Below are positions 14,501 through 27,023 of a stretch of 64,000 nucleotides of DNA, piece by piece (position 1 is the first letter of the stretch; every line of letters starts with the position of its first letter). The notes beneath the pieces were generated by a model. It saw only the letters and a list, made by a program, of their open reading frames with translations. It was not told the origin of the DNA and did no database searches. Location of the stretch: NCBI GenBank assembly GCA_022749755.1, contig CM040448.1, positions 9,112,481-9,176,480 of the forward strand, written 5' to 3'. Origin of the DNA: Azadirachta indica. Its lineage: Eukaryota; Streptophyta; Magnoliopsida; Sapindales; Meliaceae. The translations under genes and the position numbers were made by a program.

Positions 14501-17500
14501 AGAAATCGTTTGTGAATCATGTAGATTGTTTCTGATTTCTGCTCTTCAGTAAAGATGCATTTACCTTGTTTCATTGACATTTTCCTTTGTATTGTTTTGC
14601 TCCGCAGGTGGATATGATGTCTCCAGAAGATCCTGCTGTGATTGAACCTTGTATTACTGTTTTGCAAAAGCTAAGCAGTCAATTCTACAGTGGGTTGACA
14701 ACTGACATGCAGGTACCCTTGTTGATACATAGGAATAGCATGTGCAAATATATTGCTTGTGAATTCTGAATTTGAGCTTTACAAGATGGTTATTTGCCCT
14801 TGTGGGATACCAGTGAATAATACTTTGGCTGCTTGTTATGATAGGCATGTCTTTTTTGAGTGTGGTAGCCTTCCCAAACAATAATAGATATAAAATGGTT
14901 TTATAAATTTATGGACAGCTCAAAGGATTCCTCAAGGAAAAAATAGGAGGCAGATGGAAAGTAAATATTAAAAAGTACTGAAGAAATATATCCTTCCTCC
15001 CTCATTCTTTCCAGGATTTAGGTGAAGAGAGAAATGTGATTAACTGAGGAAAATTTATAAATGTCATACTCATATATTAATAACGGAGTTATTATGGTGC
15101 TTGTGAAAATATTGAGCCAAATCCTGTAGTTCCGCATGAGTCATGTTATAGGATCATATTGTAAAAAAATATTTTCAATTTCTTTTGATGTAAAGATCCA
15201 TTGCTTTCACACTTTTTCAAATGCTCTAAAGAATAGTAAGTAACCTTTTTCCCAAATTTTTTATGAATATCAAACAGTTAAGTTGCAGTAATTAGATATT
15301 GGGAGGCCATGCTGCTACACATTGTGGTCAATGAATTAAGTATGCTCATACAATTAAAATATGTAATGTGTAATAGTTGTTTAGTAATGAGTAGATGTCT
15401 GATTATTATTTATTAAAATATTGGCAATATTTAGAAGATCACTGAATATTTGCAACTTTACTGAACTAAAATTTCTTTCTAATTCAACTTAAACAAAACA
15501 ATATAGGACTGACAAAATCATTTTGCTGTGAGAAGAAACTTAAAGAAAAATATTTTTTGGTTTATCCGATGATTTTTGCTTTGTAGAACCTAATTCATTT
15601 TCTTGTGTTGAGCAGGAGCATCTATTTTGTCACCTTGTGCTTCTGTTTCGGCACCCTAATGGTGGTGTACAAGACGCAGCCAGAGAGGCCTTACTGCGAT
15701 TAAATGTTTGTTCCTTCTTATTGTATTCTACTTTTCTTTTCTCTGTTTCTTTTCTTCCCCCAATTCTTGCATGTGTTTTTTCACACTAAAAAATTATAAA
15801 GACTCAAACCTTCAATCTTCTTTCTGTATCCTGCCATTTGGTAATTATGGATTAATAACGAAAAGCAAAAGGTTCTGCATTTGTTGTTAATATATATTAT
15901 TTTTTATATTTTTTTGGGGGCAAATGAGACTGAGACTCCTTGTAGTTGGCTTAATTGTCAATTAGATCTTTCTTTTTGGGTTTTTACTCCTTTTTCTGCT
16001 CGTCTTTAGTTTTAGCATTAACTTTGACAGTTGACCTACTGTTCATTTAGCAATTTTTGTTTGACAGACTTTCAAACTTAATGCCAAAAGCTAGTAAAGG
16101 GTGAAACTGGTAAAAACAAAAAGTAAGGGACCTAAGTGACATTAAGGCAAACTATTGGAGGTCTATGTGTCATTACCTTCTTCTATGGGAAGTATTATTG
16201 GAGCTTATTCTTGTTCTCTTATGGTTGGTGAGAGGCTTATGTGTTTTAAACTCTGGAATAAGTGATCTTCATCAAAAAATAAGGTTTCTGTTGGAGGTGA
16301 CTTTCCATAAAAGCATTGTATAATTGATGGGCATTGCCTTGGATGTTGCAGATTACTTGTTCCACAGTCTGCCAGGTGCTTGATCCTGTTTTGAAACAGG
16401 AAACTCTTGTAATTGGTTCAGCATATGGGAAGAAGAAAAAGAAATCTGGTGAATATCAGAAGTCCAACCTTCATGGTGATGTGGTTTATAAGGGAGAAAA
16501 TGCTTTATCTTTCCTCAGTTCACTCCTTGACATACTGCTACTCAAGAAGGATATGGCAAACAGGTCTGTTTTTGTTAGACTCTGTGATTCTAGACTAACT
16601 TGTAGAACTGTGGTTTATGATCTACATTCATGTCATTTCATGAAAGCCTGAAAAAACTAAAAAGGTAGCGGAGACTAACTGTATTGAAATAAATGATTTT
16701 AGGGATTGTCTTCTTGGGTCCTTATTTAAGCTTCTTGGAAAAGTTTTTTCTGATGACTGGCTACAGCATGGTGCTGCTCTTCCCGGAGATGAAAAGCGGA
16801 TCCAAGCATCATCTGGAATTTCCCAATCTATTTCAAGTACATTGATTTACATTCAACAGACGATGTTAATAGTTCTGGAAGACATTAGTGCATTATTCGC
16901 AAATTCTATTTCTTTAAAGGTATATGACCCATTTATTGTCTAATATTTAGATATTGCATTTCTGTTTGCATTTTTGCTCTTCTAATTCCATTTCACACAT
17001 CTTTCATGTCAGGATGGCATAGTTAAGATTATTGACATTGAAATGCTGGTCAAATGTACTCGTTTGACAAATGATGCGGTCACTAGAAACCATTTATTTT
17101 CTCTTCTATCCACCCTAGCAAAGATTGTTCCTAACAAAATATTGGAGCATATATTAGATATACTTGCTGTTATTGGAGAAGCAACCATCACACAGGTTTG
17201 TTGATGTTATTCTGTGGAAAGGAATGATATTTTCAGTTACTTTTTAAATTCAAGATTTTTAGTACTTGATGGGAATAATATTTAAAATTGTACAAAATCC
17301 TAGAGAATCTTTAATTGCGTTTTGAACAATTGCTAAATTTCCGATTTAGATTCTGTAATATATTTAAAACATTTCTTGTGCTTGCAAATATCATTTAATA
17401 TGTTGTGCACTAATTTTTCTGTGCTGTCCAGAATGACAGTCATTCACAATGTGTCTCTGAGGATCTTATCTCCGCAATTGTCCCCTTTTGGCTGTCAAAA

Positions 17501-20500
17501 ACTGACAACAAGGACCAACTACTTCAGGTAATATACAAAATGGTGCAATCTCTCTCACCAACTGTATTTATTGGTTGTATTTTGATTTGTTTAAATATTT
17601 TTCAGGTTTTTGTGAATGTTTTGCCTGAAGTTGCTGAGCACAGAAGATTATCGATTGTTGTATACCTATTAAGGTATCATTTGGACTTAAATTTTATTGT
17701 TCTTCTTGGTCCTTTATGTTCACCTTAAGTTGACATGCTACTCTGCAGGATTTTGGGAGAATGTGCTGGCTTGGCTTCATTACTTGTCCTTCTTTTCCGT
17801 TCATTGGTCTCAAGAAAAGGATTATCTTGCATTGAGGATGCACATGCTTCAGATAGTTTTTCATCTTTTGCACAAAGGGAATGGGAGTATGCCTTTGCGT
17901 TGCAAATATGTGAGCAATATTCATGCGTCATATGGCTTCCTTCTCTAGTCATGATGCTTCAACAAATAGGAATTGGTAAATTGGACCAAGAAATGCCTAT
18001 GGAATTGCTTTGTGCATTGGAACTTGTATTACACAAACTGCATGATCCAGAATTTGCATTCAAGCTTGAGTCAAAGGAAGATTCAGATAACATCCAGGTA
18101 AAAAATTTTTTACTTTCAAACTTTAATAAACCTTTATCATTTGATGATCTTTATTTTTGAAGACCTTTGATCAATTCCTAGAACTTTCTACGTTAGATCA
18201 TTTTTCTTTGTCAACAAAGGGGATATTAGTGGTCAAATATCAAGGAAGAAGATTGAGGACTTCTTTAATGAATTAGGTTTTAACATTCAAAAGAACTGCA
18301 GATTAGGATGCACTTTGACCTACATAATTCTTGACACATCCTAGGCTCTTTGAACTATGCCCCTGTAGTTCATTTGAATTTATCAGTAATGGATGGAAAA
18401 GATGAATATAATATTGGCAATCATGCTCTAATTTTTTTCTTTTTCTTTTTTAAAAATTACTTGCTATCTTGCAGTATTTGAAGTCTCATCTGATATCACC
18501 CTATGGTGACTGCAATTGCTTTTGCAATCAGCCAAAAGATTTTTTTTTAAAAATTTTTGCTAGAAAACAAGAAAAACTTCGTTGATACAAAAAGAAATTT
18601 TAAAAGGGGGTATTAAGGTTTCACAAAATAATGGTTACAAGAAAAAAAAAAAAGCCAAAATAATAACATCCTTTGGTAACAGAATCCCAAATCGCCAAAA
18701 AGAAATTTCATTTTCTAATACCTGATCTCATTGAAAGTTGTGTTTTTGAAATAGTTAAGCTTAAATAAACTTGATAAAGTAACAAAAGCATCAACAGATT
18801 GCCGCTCAATCTACTATACTCTAGGGTAACCTTGATTTTGATTGTTTAGTTTATGACGGGATACACTTCTATTGGGATTCTGGACTTGTTATCTCATATT
18901 TCTTTCTACCCTTACCTTATTTCCTCCTTTTGCAAGGTCCTGTCAAATAATGGCAAAGAAATATTATGTCTGGGACAAAATAGTTAAATAAGCATAACAA
19001 ATCAAAAACTTGGTCAATAGAAAGTAGTCATCTATTTTAAAAGTAGTATCACATTATTTGGCTTGTCAAAAACAAAACAAAAGTTTTGTTGGATGCAGAC
19101 ATACATGTCAGATACTGCAAATCCATTATCTGGACATGAAGACTAAACTGTGTTTGCTTTCAATGGTTTGATGATAGAATAATGTATCCATGTGTGTTAA
19201 TTTTAATTTTTTGTTTTCTGAGAAAGAAGGTAATTGATATAAGTGTGTTGTCTTAATGATGAAGTTAATGAGTGTATAACAAGTTCAGGACAGAATTGCA
19301 TAGCATCTCAAATCTGCACAGTTTTTGGGGTAATTGTTGTTTGAATTATTGGTGCTAATCAATCTTGGACATTGTAGCCATAAGTCTTGACTTCAGATGT
19401 TTGAAACACAAATATTAAACAGGTAAGATATCCTTAAGTTTATGGACCACATTCTGACTTGTAGTAAGAAATTTATAGGTGCTTCATCATCCTACACTTC
19501 TCTTATAATGCTGCATTCTGTTGTAAGTGGCATATGATGTACAGCTTTTCTTCTTGGACCTTCTAAATCTGTGTTCTACATAATGTAAAATGATACATTA
19601 AAAATGGAGGTAATCTATATTTGCTTTGTTGCATTCTTTTGGAGCTTGTCATCTGCTGTTTTAGTAAGAAATGCGATTATCATGCTCTTATATGCATACT
19701 TCTTTTGTGGTTGCTAGTTAGTTTAACCAGTAAAGCCTCTTAGGATGGTACAAAATGTTTGAAATTATCTGCTCACACTAAGGCTTGGGACGGTTTGGTT
19801 TACTTTTTCTAATGGTTAATTTTTTTTATTGAAAAATAAAACGCCACACTTGTAATTGAAATGTGTTGGCCTAACATCTCAGTCAACTGTGCTTGCCTTC
19901 ATTCGTAAGCTTTTAATCTTATGCGTGCTTTAACTTTACAGAGAAAACTCGAAGAACTTATGGAGCAGGTTGTCTCTCTCCTGCAATATGTGGATACGAG
20001 AAGAAAGTTAATGACTGTTCCTGTTGCTATTAAGAAAGAACTGAAGGAGTGTATGCACGCTGTCTTGAGGGCTGTTACTATGGTCATGATCCCCTCAGCT
20101 TATTTTGAAGGCATTGTTAATTTGCTCAGGAATGCAGATGGCAATGTGAGAAAGAAGGTATGTGGTTACTAATTGTGATCTTTTGTATGTAAGATTTGCT
20201 AAGGTGAGCTTGTACATTGGTGATCCATCTGAGTTTATCTAACAAGTCTCAGTTGAACAGGGTAGAAATTTGAAATTTGGGCTCCTAGGAGGATATTTAC
20301 AATGCCCTTTTTGGGTCTTTATGTGTATGTGGGTTCTGGGTAGGGGTTGGGGGCGTGCAGTAGTATTGGAATGGTTGATTTGCTGTGGATTAAAGTTGTA
20401 AAAGTTTTGGTCTTAGAAAAAGAAAAGGCAAAAAGAAGTTATAGAAGTTGTCAGAGACATGGATTGTTGAAGAGAGCAACTTGAAAGTTCCAAACCAAAA

Positions 20501-23500
20501 TTGTTTAGCAGTCAAAATGTTAATGTGCTTAAGCAAATGATGGTCCACTACTTTTCAACGTTCCATTTGAGTGTCAGACATTGGTGGACTGGGTTGTTGT
20601 GTCCTCAGGCATCTGGCATACCAAATATCAGTTGGAGAAGTGCTTTACAAATGATTTCCTTTTATGTTTTCCACGCACTTTATATTATTATCATATTTAT
20701 TATTTTTGGGTACACTAGTGTCACTCTGGCAGTGGATGCATGGGCTTGAGCGTCAATTGTCCCTCGCTGCATTGAATTGGGTATGCTTCATTGTGGCTTA
20801 TTGGTTAATGTAGAAATTTATGCTTGTGAGCAGGCTCTTGGGCTTCTATGCGAAATGGTAAAGGATCATGACTTGGCTAAACCAAAGCATAAGGGGAGAA
20901 GAGAAGTTGATCTAAATTCAAGTAGTCATTGGCTTCATCTGGATGCGAGTGCCTTTGAATCTTTTCGCAAGATGTGCTTGGAAATTGTTCTATTAGTTGA
21001 AAACTCCACTGGAGAATCTAATGTTTCAATAAAGCTGGCAGCAGTTGCAACACTGGAAGTTTTGGCCAACAGGTTTTCTTCTTATGATTCTGTCTTCAAC
21101 ACATGTCTCGTATCTGTGACCAACAGTGTTAGTTCGCAGAACTTGGCTTTATCTTCCAGTTGCCTACGAACAATTGGTGCGTTGGTCAATGTGCTTGGAC
21201 CAAAGGCATTAGCTGAGCTGCCCCGAATCATGGAGAATGTGAGAAAGAAGTTGCATGAAATTTCTGCGTCTATTGATGAAAAAGATGATACTGATGAGAA
21301 CAAGATGCTGAAAGAATCTCTCATGGCATCTATTCTTGTCGCTCTGGATGCAGTTATAGACAAGCTTGGTGGTTTTCTGAACCCATATCTTGGAGATATT
21401 ATGGAACTTTTGGTGCTTCGTGCTGAATATCTTACAGGATCAGATCCAAAATTGAAAGTAAAGGCTGATGTAGTTCGAAGGCTCCTCACGGAGAAAATCC
21501 CTGTAAGTGTTCATAGTAAAATGTTGTTTATTGACTTTGGTCTGTAAATTTTGTTATGCATCCTTTTGTCTGTAGAAATATAAACCTTGATCTTTGTTTT
21601 CTAGGTTCGACTTGCCCTGCCACCTTTGCTAAAGATATACTCTGGTGCTGTTGATGTTGGTGATTCAAGCTTGGTAATTGCATTTGAAATGCTAGGAAAT
21701 ATCATAAGCAGAATGGATAGATCATCTGTTGGTTGTTTACATGGAAAGATTTTTGAGCAGTGCTTGGTTGCTCTTGATCTTCGCCGTCAACACTGTGTTT
21801 CAATTCAAAACATTGATACTGTGGAAAAGAGTGTCATCAATACAATGATTTCTCTTACAATGAAGCTAACAGAGACTATGTTCAGGCCTCTTTTTATCAG
21901 AAGTATTGAATGGGCAGAGTCAGATGTGGAGGATATTGTCTCAATGGGAAGCAAAAGTTTAGATAGGGCAATAGCTTTCTATGGCCTTGTAAATAAACTT
22001 GCTGAGAGCCATCGGTGAGTCAACTTGTTTCTTGTGTATTTATTTTGGGCTATGTTTAGCATTAGGAAATCTGCACTTTTTCTTTGTTTTAGTTTCCCCT
22101 TGGATATTGTGCCTTTTAAATTGTGTTGCTGATAGATTGTTGGCTGAAGAGTTATGGCCCTAAATCATGTAGATTCAAACATTATGAACTTTTAATGGGT
22201 GTCTACATGTAAAAAATGTGGGATCTCTTTTATAATCAGATAGGAGATGATAGTATTTTATGACTGATGCATATGGCAAAAAGATCTTTCAGAATTTATT
22301 ATCTTAAAGTTGCTGGGTATACAATTCTTTAGAATGGTTCAACTTTGATAGCAAACCTTTCCCTGCTAATTAGTAATTATTCTATCTTTTGAGAAAATTA
22401 TTGCTGTTGTTTTATGAGCATAGTATTTTCTTATTTATTTATGTCACTTAAAATGCATTTGTTCTGAAATGCAGATCTCTTTTCGTTCCCTACTTCAAAT
22501 TCTTGCTTGAGGGTTGTGTTCGACGTCTTACCGATGCTGGGGATGTAAACATTCTTAATTCGACTCGAAAAAGAAGAAGGCCAGGATACAGGAAGCAGGA
22601 TCTGTAAAAGAACAAAACAGTTCTTTATCAATTAAGAACTGGCAAATTAGGGTGTTGGTTATATCATCGTTACATAAATGTTTTCTCTATGATACCTCAA
22701 GCCTCAAGTTCCTTGACTCAACAAACTTCCAGGTTAGTCGGTCCCTACCTTTTCTACTGCATGGATTATAATGCTAATTAGTGTATGTCAGCAATCTTAA
22801 TCCATCATTTTTTCGTGTTTACATCCTTGGAGTAGCTAACTATGAAGTCAGATTCATGGCCAACCCCAAGGGGTTGGTAGTGGTAAAAGACATTTGATTC
22901 AACTGAGCTGTCAAGGTTTCAAAAGGGTTGCCTGCCTGGGATACTTTCATCCCATGAGTTTGCATAAATATGTGTTTGAAAGGAAGATGAATTTTATATT
23001 GGTGATTATGTGAATAAATTTTTGTGGTTTTTTGCAAAGGAAAATTATGTAAAAAATTTTGAAGAAGCTAAGGAAGGAGAATTTGAATTTCTGTGTGGGA
23101 TAAGGTGCATTTTCTTGGGTCTCTCTGGGTCCTAAGTTCTGATGAGTTTAAGGGTGTCCCTTTGTTTTGTCATTTTCATTTCTTATGGAAATATTCTTAT
23201 TGCTTAGTGTGAATTGTGAAGAGCAAAAAGTTTCGAATTTTCCTTACATTTTTCTCCTTCTCAACCATGATTATTGGAGATTCACAATTTTTTCTCATGT
23301 GTCCATAATATGTTTGTACTGTATGGAACCATAGTTTTCATTTGAAATTGTGATGGTTAGCGCTGTGATTCTGATTTGTTGAAACTAAGAAACATAATGG
23401 GAAATATTTTTGAGGCCTAGTGTTGATTTTTACACTTCATTCGAGGAGTTGATTTCACTAATATATGCTTGCATGTTTTTGCAGGTTCTATTGAAACCTG

Positions 23501-25225
23501 TTGTCTCACAGCTTATTGCAGAACCACCAGCTGATCTGGAAGATCATTTGAATGTACCATCTGTGAAGGAAGTTGATGACTTGCTGGTTGTTTGTATTGG
23601 TCAAATGGCTGTTACTGCAGGAACTGACCTTCTATGGAAACCCCTGAACCATGAGGTGAGTTTTCAAATCTCCGACTCTCTGACTTCTCTCTACAGCTTC
23701 TGATTGGAAGGTCTCATCTTCACGTACTTTTGAATAAATAGTTTTGAAACCTAATGCAAGAAAAGTTTGGCACCTTTTTTCGAAGTGTCCAAAATATATC
23801 CTAAATAACCACAAATTAAAACAGGATATCTGGCCATTCCTTGAGTAATGGTTGGGACACATTTCAACATCTTGGTGGTTTTCCCTTGTCAATTTTTTTT
23901 TACCATATTTCTTACTGAGTTAATTTCTTTGCTCTTCATATGATTTTCCTGTTGGAGTCTCCTGTTGCATAAAGTATGGAATCAATGTTGCTATTTGATA
24001 GTTATTATGTGCTGCTTATGAAGTCAGAAGTTTAGAGATAGGAAGGTGCAACTGACTATTAGTGCATTTTCATGCTCATTTTTCATTGTTGAAGTGCTTC
24101 CGTGTTACGTACCATGAACCCTCACCTTTCAAACTTCTTACTTTGTAGGCATACATGTATATTGATCAGCATGCATGTGCTCATATTGATTAACTGGCCT
24201 ACATGCATAATCCTCCTCATTAATTGCAGCCATTTCCTGTTTAGTAACTGCATATCCTCTTGGAAAATTTTAGATGGATTGTTATCTGAGGTCCATTTAT
24301 TGTCGACTTCAAGATGGAAGGGAAATTCATTGGTTGGATTTCTCTTCAGATCTTCTGGTGGTAGACCTTGTAAAGCTATTTGTACAAATTCCAAAAACTG
24401 CTTTGTGTGACTATGCTCATCTTGAAATCTATGACATGAATGCCAAAATACATATGTGATTACTAAAATGTTCCTAGAAACAATAACATAAAAGAAATTG
24501 GAACCCAGATGTCTATAATATATACTTAATTACGCGAATGACTTATTTAGTAATGATTCATGTGGTTTTCTTTGAGTAGCCAAGTACTTTCATATTTACT
24601 ATGACTCTACTAAATTGTGTTGTTTTCTTGAGTTTTGATTACTTGCCATAAGGTCTAGTACTGGTAGAATGGCTAGTTTATTGAATTGTTTTCAGAAATT
24701 AGCTCAAGTTTGTATTAGTTATGGATAATGTAGATTGTTATAAATTAGGAAACACGTTTAAGAACGTGAGATCTTGCTTTTTAGATATCATGTGAGAATA
24801 ACTTCTCTTGTCTCGAATAATGGCAATGTAGAATTTATATCTTTTGTACATTTGTGTAATTTTCATGTTTTTGGTGTAAATAAACAAAAACCCTACTTCC
24901 CTGGAATTTTCAAGCACTGCTATTCAAAATTTTGGTCTACTTGGTATAAGAAGAGTACTGAAGGAATTTGATTATAATTTTTTGAACATTGCAGGTATTA
25001 ATGCAAACTCGAAGTGAGAAGGTACGGCCTCGAATTTTGGGACTGAGAATTGTCAAGTATCTTCTTGAGAACTTGAAGGAAGAATATCTGGTATTGTTGG
25101 CTGAAACTATCCCCTTCCTTGGTGAACTGCTGGAGGATGTAGAGCTACCTGTTAAATCTCTAGCTCAAGATATCGTCAAGGAAATGGAATCCATGAGTGG
25201 TGAAAGCCTTCGACAATACCTCTGA
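2493..25225 (+). CDS. UTP10: UTP10/HEATR1 (BP28) small-subunit processome protein, 38 exons, frameshifted in exon 36
   Basis: A very large HEAT-repeat protein of the U3 snoRNP/small-subunit processome, acting in the nucleolus in pre-18S rRNA processing and rDNA transcription (family knowledge). Exons read by splice borders and frame: 2493-2652, 2834-3047, 3175-3270, 3357-3474, 3556-3729, 4097-4267, 5336-5391, 5550-5639, 5727-5869, 6147-6229, 6301-6429, 6521-6595, 7611-7779, 8405-8544, 8672-8764, 10113-10290, 10459-10556, 10672-10824, 10947-11103, 11597-11730, 11924-12005, 12771-12933, 13950-14025, 14158-14331, 14608-14712, 15616-15705, 16352-16563, 16703-16919, 17013-17195, 17432-17527, 17606-17673, 17749-18097, 19942-20157, 20834-21502, 21605-22014, 22475-22732, 23485-23655, 24995-25225. 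All junctions keep phase except inside exon 36, where one A is missing. The start MATSIASQL matches the family N-terminus. The U3snoRNP10-type region is around residues 230-350 and the BP28 C-terminal domain around 1815-1945. Uninterrupted, the product would be about 2133 residues; as written it stops after 1957. Confidence 0.93.
5482..5508 (+). repeat. 27-base T homopolymer in UTP10 intron 7
   Basis: An uninterrupted T run lies 42 bases upstream of exon 8. It may act as an extended polypyrimidine tract, and it is a site where length errors in sequencing or assembly are likely. Confidence 0.9.
6655..6865 (+). repeat. two short tandem duplications in UTP10 intron 12
   Basis: A 34-base unit beginning ACATGGTYTATGTATCAG occurs twice in direct succession (6655 and 6689) with a few differences. 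A second unit of 40 bases with TGTTGYRTAGATATT occurs at about 6787 and 6827. Both lie within the roughly 1-kb intron and have no visible function. Confidence 0.65.
11271..11515 (+). mobile_element. hAT-type element end inserted in UTP10 intron 19
   Basis: The intron holds CTAGAGCTGTCAAACGAG followed by repeated GGGCT, GGGCC and GGCCCATT words up to a last GGCCCATTG near 11500. TAGAGCTGTCAAA-like termini with GGGC/GCCC subterminal words are typical of plant hAT elements. The termini resemble, in inverse orientation, the decayed right end of the hAT element near 53984 in this window. No transposase and no clear matching right end are seen, so it is a truncated or very short non-autonomous copy. 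It is spliced out with the intron. Confidence 0.5.
22568..22572 (+). other. UTP10: one-base deletion (frameshift) in UTP10 exon 36
   Basis: The frame entering exon 36 is protein-like to residue 1946 and then hits TAA at 22605-22607. Adding one base to the five-A run restores a protein-like frame to the end of exon 36, and its exit phase then matches exon 37 exactly. Exon 36 is 258 bases; 259 would bring the cumulative length to 6000, phase 0, as exon 37 requires. The expected stretch is a Lys-rich run after STR. Either a base was lost in sequencing or assembly, or this allele is truncated by about 176 residues just after the BP28 C-terminal domain. Confidence 0.85.
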
Positions 25226-25950
25226 TGTGCTTGTAATGCTTTCTGATGATCCTGTTTTTCAGCCACCATGTCGAAACTTTATACAGTCAACCTGTCTCCA
25301 AATGAGATATCATGTATTTTATTTTCTGGGTTATTTTAGGTCAACTGTAAATTTGTAGTCGAAAATCAAAGTTTTGTAGGTCTAGGCTAGCCAAAGAAAC
25401 TCAAGCTCTGTTGTTCCCAGTGAGGTGAGAGATTGCTAAAAGCCGAGTTCCAAGAAGTATTCATGTAGTGTTTCCAGATTATATGCTTTCTCCACCATTA
25501 TATGAAAATATACAAGGGCAAAATTTTGTTTCCATCATTAAGCAAATCCTATGTTTTATCCTTTTATTTAGTATATGCAGTGATTCTGTAAACTGCTTTT
25601 TAACAGTGTTACACACGAGCAACTCATTGTTCATGTCAGGAAAGTGGCTTATAATTTGAGCTAAAAATATCATTATTGTGGCCATTGATATCCGTCAATG
25701 TGATAAGCATGTTTTACACAAGTTTCTTCCTGTTCTAAGTTAGTGATTCCTTAGAGGTTTCCTTGGAAGCACTTTATTCATAGATCAAATTCGAACCACC
25801 TATTAAAGTTGAACTTGAAAATTTTTAAAAGATAAACAGAAATCTGATCGCAAGGGAATAAGGGGATAACAAAAGTGTCATTCTCCCTATTGTTTGTTTC
25901 GTTTGATCAGTTTTAGTTGCAATATGCAAAATATTTTGGGATAACAACAA
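25226..25950 (+). other. UTP10 3' UTR and spacer, no further gene seen
   Basis: The stretch after the stop codon is AT-rich, with T-rich and TTTTATTTT tracts around 25315-25330 that could serve as polyadenylation context. No other protein-like frame is visible. Confidence 0.4.
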
Positions 25951-25957
25951 AATAATA

Positions 25958-26635
25958 AATTTTAAACATTTTTATCCCTGAAGTTTAAGTCTGTCTACAC
26001 CCGTTAAAATTTTTAAGGGTAAAATTGTCTTAGCAGAAAAAAAAAAAAAAAACCCTTAATCACTTTAATCCCCCACCGGCAAAACCCAAACCATTTCCCC
26101 CTTCACTGAAAACTCCTTGTGGCAATTTGCAGATCCTCTCTCAATCCACCGGCAGCATCATTTTCTTCGCTCAATCCGCCGACAGCATCATTTTCTTCGC
26201 TCAATCCGCCGACAGCATCATCACCCTTAAAAGACCCCCTGTATACAGAGCCCTTGATTTTATTTTCTTCATTGAAACTCCCTGTGGCAATTTGCAAATC
26301 TTGAAATTTGTACTGTCAAAGACTCAACAGCATTTCGAAACGCTTGTGATGAGACTGAAATAAGCAAGGAGGATTTGCTGTTTTCAGGGAACATGGTGTA
26401 ATCATCAGAGATCGTCTTAGGTCCTGAACTAGAGACTGGCGTTGGCTTCTTGGACTTGCAACTGTAGAAGCATCACAGAAACCCGCGGTCCCACAGCTCT
26501 TGCTGGTATTTCATCGAACACTAATCTCACATTATTAAAATTTCCGAGGGGCAAATTTGTACTTAGACCACCTTTTAATAGATTGGCCTAACGTCACGTC
26601 ATGTCACGTCAGGGATGAAAATGTTAAACTTTTCC
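25958..26635. mobile_element. non-autonomous TIR element carrying an internal minisatellite
   Basis: Left end TTTAAACATTTTTATCCCTGA (25961-25981) matches the reverse complement of the right end around 26610-26632 (imperfect, about 20 of 22 positions). The interior contains a direct repeat of about 32 bases with CTCCYTGTGGCAATTTGC (26104-26135 and 26270-26300) flanking a 30-base minisatellite. No transposase is seen. The superfamily is not certain; Mutator-like is possible. Outer bases may extend the termini, and a target duplication was not identified. Confidence 0.5.
26141..26222 (+). repeat. 30-bp minisatellite, 2.7 copies
   Basis: Unit TCAATCCRCCGRCAGCATCA plus TTTTCTTCGC repeats at 26141, 26171 and 26201, with two differences in the first copy and an incomplete last copy. 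On the minus strand it reads as a 10-residue repeat (AVGGLSEEND-like) in a 64-codon open frame, 26297-26103. It sits between two longer direct repeats inside the TIR element. Confidence 0.85.
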
Positions 26636-26808
26636 AAATGATGTCCTCATTTGTTATTTCGCTGAAGCTCAGGGACTAAAACGTTATCGCTCCATTAATC
26701 AATATTAATAGATGTTGTACAAATATAAGAGTTAACTTCTTGATTGAACGTCTGCGGTTAGATCTGCTGAATAATCTTCCTTCTTGACTGTCTTCTCTAA
26801 CAAGCACA

Positions 26809-26819
26809 AGGGTTTAGGG
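26809..26819 (+). promoter_or_regulatory. telo-box (inverse orientation) upstream of UQCC1-like gene
   Basis: AGGGTTTAGGG is the reverse complement of CCCTAAACCCT, the plant telo-box motif. It lies about 215 bases upstream of the start codon, just before the predicted 5' UTR intron (26927-27013). This fits a housekeeping promoter. The transcription start is not fixed. Confidence 0.45.
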
Positions 26820-27023
26820 CTTAGAATTAGAACCAGCAACAGCAACAGCTATGATATCTTCATGAATCCTTGACGCAAAACTTTTTTGAGGTACAGAAGG
26901 TGAGAGGGGTTTAGCCGATCTTCAAGGTCAGTTCATTTCCTTTCTAATTTACTTTAGCAATCGATTCGACTCTAAGTGCTATTATTTTTCATTCTCTGAA
27001 ACGAATCATACAGGCGACTGAAA

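Noticed and set aside
21082..21489. A 135-codon minus-strand frame
   Set aside because: It is the mirror of UTP10 exon 34, with composition typical of an antisense shadow.
20777..21547. A 256-codon open frame considered as a separate gene
   Set aside because: It is UTP10 exon 34 (20834-21502) with intron read-through at both ends.
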